A stretch of 64,000 nt of DNA from Leptasterias polaris. Taxonomy: Eukaryota > Echinodermata > Asteroidea > Forcipulatida > Asteriidae. Positions 61,605 through 64,000 of this stretch are shown piece after piece; within the stretch, counting starts at the first letter, position 1, and each line of letters opens with the position of its first letter. Under the pieces are notes generated by a model. That model made no database searches. It was not told the origin of the DNA and saw only the letters and a list, made by a program, of their open reading frames with translations. The position numbers and the translations under genes are program-made. The stretch covers positions 4,340,001-4,404,000 of the forward strand of contig JAZGTN010000006.1 of NCBI GenBank assembly GCA_037783415.1, written 5' to 3'.

Positions 61605-61765
61605 GTGGCGTATTGTGGCCGAGCGTTCAAGACCACCGGACTCAAGCTCTCGTGTTTCAGATCAGCTGAGTGTGGGTTTGAATCCCGGTCTTGACACTTC
61701 ATCATTATTGTTGCGTTCTTCGGATGGGACAAAAAAGCCGTAGGTCCCGTAGTAGGCCTACACTT
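61605..61765 (+). mobile_element. tRNA-Leu-derived SINE
   Basis: A-box TGTGGCCGAGCG (61614-61625), an anticodon-like ACTCAAGCT (CAA, leucine), a long variable arm (CAGATCAGCTGAG) and B-box GTGGGTTTGAATCCCGG give a class II tRNA outline, but stems are imperfect. The body then reads CTTCGGATGGGACAAAAAAG CCGTAGGTCCCG, which I recall as a conserved SINE body in echinoderms and other marine invertebrates. No discriminating reason to call it an active tRNA gene. Confidence 0.7.
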
Positions 61766-61769
61766 ATTG

Positions 61770-62165
61770 TTAAAGGGAAGGTATACGTTTGGTAATCACT
61801 CTTAAAATGAATGGCAAGAAAAACTTACATGGTTAGAAGTTCAGCAAGCTTTCGATTGTATAAAGCATTTTGAGAAGCATTTTACTTCAAAGTAATGTGG
61901 TTATGGAAAAAGATATGAGGTTTTATGCCCCCAAATTTGAACCTGAGAAACGTTTCTGTCAGAAACGTTTCTCAGATTGTGTATTCCTATAGGGATTATT
62001 CTTCCTGCGTGGACATTCGCTCCGGTTTTTCGGCGATATCTCAAAAACGTGACCACCTTTTGAAGTGAAATTTTCACAGGTTAGTTTTATTGTATATATA
62101 TACATTTATATAGGATTGAAACAATCGAACGGTTCCAAAACCCAAAGGTATACTTTGCCTTTAAG
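61770..62165. mobile_element. inverted-repeat element, TTAAAGG ends, with central hairpin
   Basis: TTAAAGGGAAGGTATACGTT (from 61770) is inverted at the right end as AAAGGTATACTTTGCCTTTA A (ending 62165). A perfect central palindrome TGAGAAACGTTTC/GAAACGTTTCTCA lies at 61944-61974. About 396 bp without a protein; MITE-like. Confidence 0.85.
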
Positions 62166-64000
62166 GAGTAGGTGCCGTGTTGTAGTGTAATGCACTATAC
62201 AAGAACCAGACAATACACTTTATCGTATGCCCCAGCTCTTGCATGGTAGAATGTATTAAGTTTGCTCCACAGTACCTTTATTTATACATCAAAATGTCGT
62301 GCTCTCCAATCATGTAATCAAAATAATGAGCGATACGAGACACCCTTTGGGTGTGGAAAGGATATAAATGTCATAAGTACTGTTTGTTCTTTGTATTAGG
62401 CCGTTACAAAACTACAAAATGTTACCAAGTTGAAAGTACCTCATACGAAAGTTGTAAGTTTTGGGGCATTTGCTTTCACATTGGTGGTGATACCAGAACT
62501 AAGAAAGGGAGACAAGTTGAAAATGTCATGTAAATTGCTAGTGGTAATGCTAATAGACTCACGATTCCCGCCATCGTCTTTAAGCACATGCTTTCTCGTC
62601 GTGAGGGTAGGGTATGGAATAAATAGTAGAATGGTGTTTTTTTTTATTACTATTATTATCTTACAACTAAAACTTCCATAGAAAGCAAACTTTACTAAAG
62701 GATTTACTAAAGGATGCCGTGTTTTGTTTATTAATTGGAAAGTTATTTAACGTGCAAATGAGTGAATATTTTTCTTTTGAAATTTTGCGTATTAAAAGTC
62801 ATGCTGCAAAATTTGTTGAAAATTGACAAAATCGGCTTTTTGAAAATGTGTTGGCGGTCCCTGAATGGGCGTGCGCCTTACAAGTCCGGAAATGCTTTGT
62901 TTGCTCGCACGAATGGTACAGGGTTGGCGTGTGGTTACCACGGCATGTTTGGAGTATACGACCCGTGCAAAAGGCACGTGAGTTCGCGTGCCGCGTTCCA
63001 AAGGTGTATTCGCCCAGGTATAAGGAGAAGCTCCCCCATTGTGCAAGCCCAAATACCTGGGGATTCAGCCGTTTCTATTGGCTGAGGCCTATTCACGGTG
63101 ACAAAGAGGGTTGATTGAATTGTCGATTTGGGGGAATATGTTATCACGAGGTTAAATCTCAACCACAGTCCACCATGCCGCCAGGCGTTTTCATCAGGTA
63201 AATTTAGAACCAATGTCTGTACTACATACACAAAATAACACATTCACAAACCTTTATCTATGTCCATAATTTGTAGCGGCCAAACGCCCCAGTAAGGTAT
63301 AGCTTTATTTCTATCGTTCCGTGCAGCCGCCATTGTTGGACTTAATTGTAGGTCACATAATTACAGGTACCGGTATCTGTACGTTTTATTCTATAGTATT
63401 AGTTTTGAAAGGCACAATAACACAAAAGATCTCGCCCACTCGAAAAAGAGTCTCTTGTCATTGTAGCGTCCCCAACACAACTCAAGAAATGTCACTTTTT
63501 CGACTAGTTAGTTATGGTTTTAGAATGATGCACAGTTTTAATGCTTTCTAGCACAGGCTGGCGACAATACGACAGCAGCAGTGAGTGAACGGACTTCTCA
63601 CTTTACGTGGAGTTTTTCATGTCACTATTTACACACAGTTCAGGTTCTATAGTCGTTTTAAGTGGCCATTTGGGGGTGTTTTCTTGTTGTTGTTTTTTTG
63701 CAGGTGTCGCCATTTTGTCAGTGATCATTTAAAACACTGTATCCACTCAGTATATGATTCGGTCATCAGTGCAATCAATTTCAAAGGAGGCCATCCTTAA
63801 AATGCTGCAAAGTCACGTGGTTTACTTGACCCCCCTTCCCCATCTCCAGGTAGTGTTGTTGCAGTATACATGTAACTTCAAAACCCTTCATCAACCGAAT
63901 AACTAACATTATACATAACATTCTGTTCGTCACTATATTATAGTTTTGGCTGCGCTTTAAGTCACTTCACAACTTTAACTCTTACTCATGGGCTACCGCA
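62166..64000. other. intergenic, no gene recognised
   Basis: Overlapping frames near 62762-63243 on both strands are in GC-richer DNA but show no recognisable motif. A run of pyrimidine-rich and TAGGCCTA-like words continues. No exon is supported. Confidence 0.45.

Noticed and set aside
61605..61690. Possible functional tRNA-Leu gene
   Set aside because: Stems are imperfect and the sequence continues into a conserved SINE body, so a tRNA-derived SINE is the better call.
62762..63243. Cluster of 86-107 residue frames on both strands
   Set aside because: All overlap, none has a motif or a splice context; consistent with chance in a GC-richer patch.

Overview
This looks like nuclear DNA from a marine deuterostome, most likely an echinoderm (perhaps a sea star). 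Three things point there: spliced genes with GT..AG introns and conserved animal proteins; very frequent TAGGCCTA-type octamers; and many short inverted-repeat elements, tRNA-derived SINEs and LINE tails of the kinds common in echinoderm genomes. The species is an inference, because nothing in the window names it.

Layout. Positions 1-4516 are noncoding, with two minisatellites, one sitting inside a fold-back element. Positions 4517-10813 hold the last five coding exons of a MICAL-family gene on the plus strand. They encode the Rab-binding bMERB coiled coil and are followed by a probable 3' UTR to about 13.0 kb. From about 13 to 35.6 kb is a gene desert with small inverted-repeat elements, an interstitial telomere-like tract, a 5'-truncated Tx1-like LINE inside a CAAT microsatellite, and a GC-rich block that may be regulatory. 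An achaete-scute-family bHLH gene lies on the minus strand at about 35.65-36.73 kb. An unrecognised, nearly intronless coding region lies at 44.33-46.28 kb and is interrupted by apparent frameshifts. A clear ASCL1-type proneural bHLH gene lies on the plus strand at 51.46-51.99 kb. Its whole coding sequence is in one exon and an intron probably lies in its 3' UTR. From 54.4 to 64 kb is noncoding, with a CR1/L2-like LINE tail, a tRNA-Leu-derived SINE and further inverted-repeat elements.

The main biological content is a two-gene achaete-scute cluster, transcribed divergently with the unknown gene between. Both genes should encode class II bHLH factors that pair with E proteins on E-boxes to drive neurogenesis. 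The ASCL1 upstream region has an octamer (POU) site and Hes-type CACGNG/CACNAG boxes, which fits proneural control by SOX/POU and Notch-Hes. Several CTCF-like motifs lie between and around the genes.

I did not find an obviously new molecular system. The best leads are the unrecognised 44-46 kb gene, the divergent second achaete-scute paralogue with a probable small final exon, the fold-back element carrying a 40-bp tandem array, and the nested direct/inverted repeat at 14.8-15.0 kb. Computed translations that start at TTG or GTG in this window are internal fragments, not true starts; exon limits below come from splice signals.
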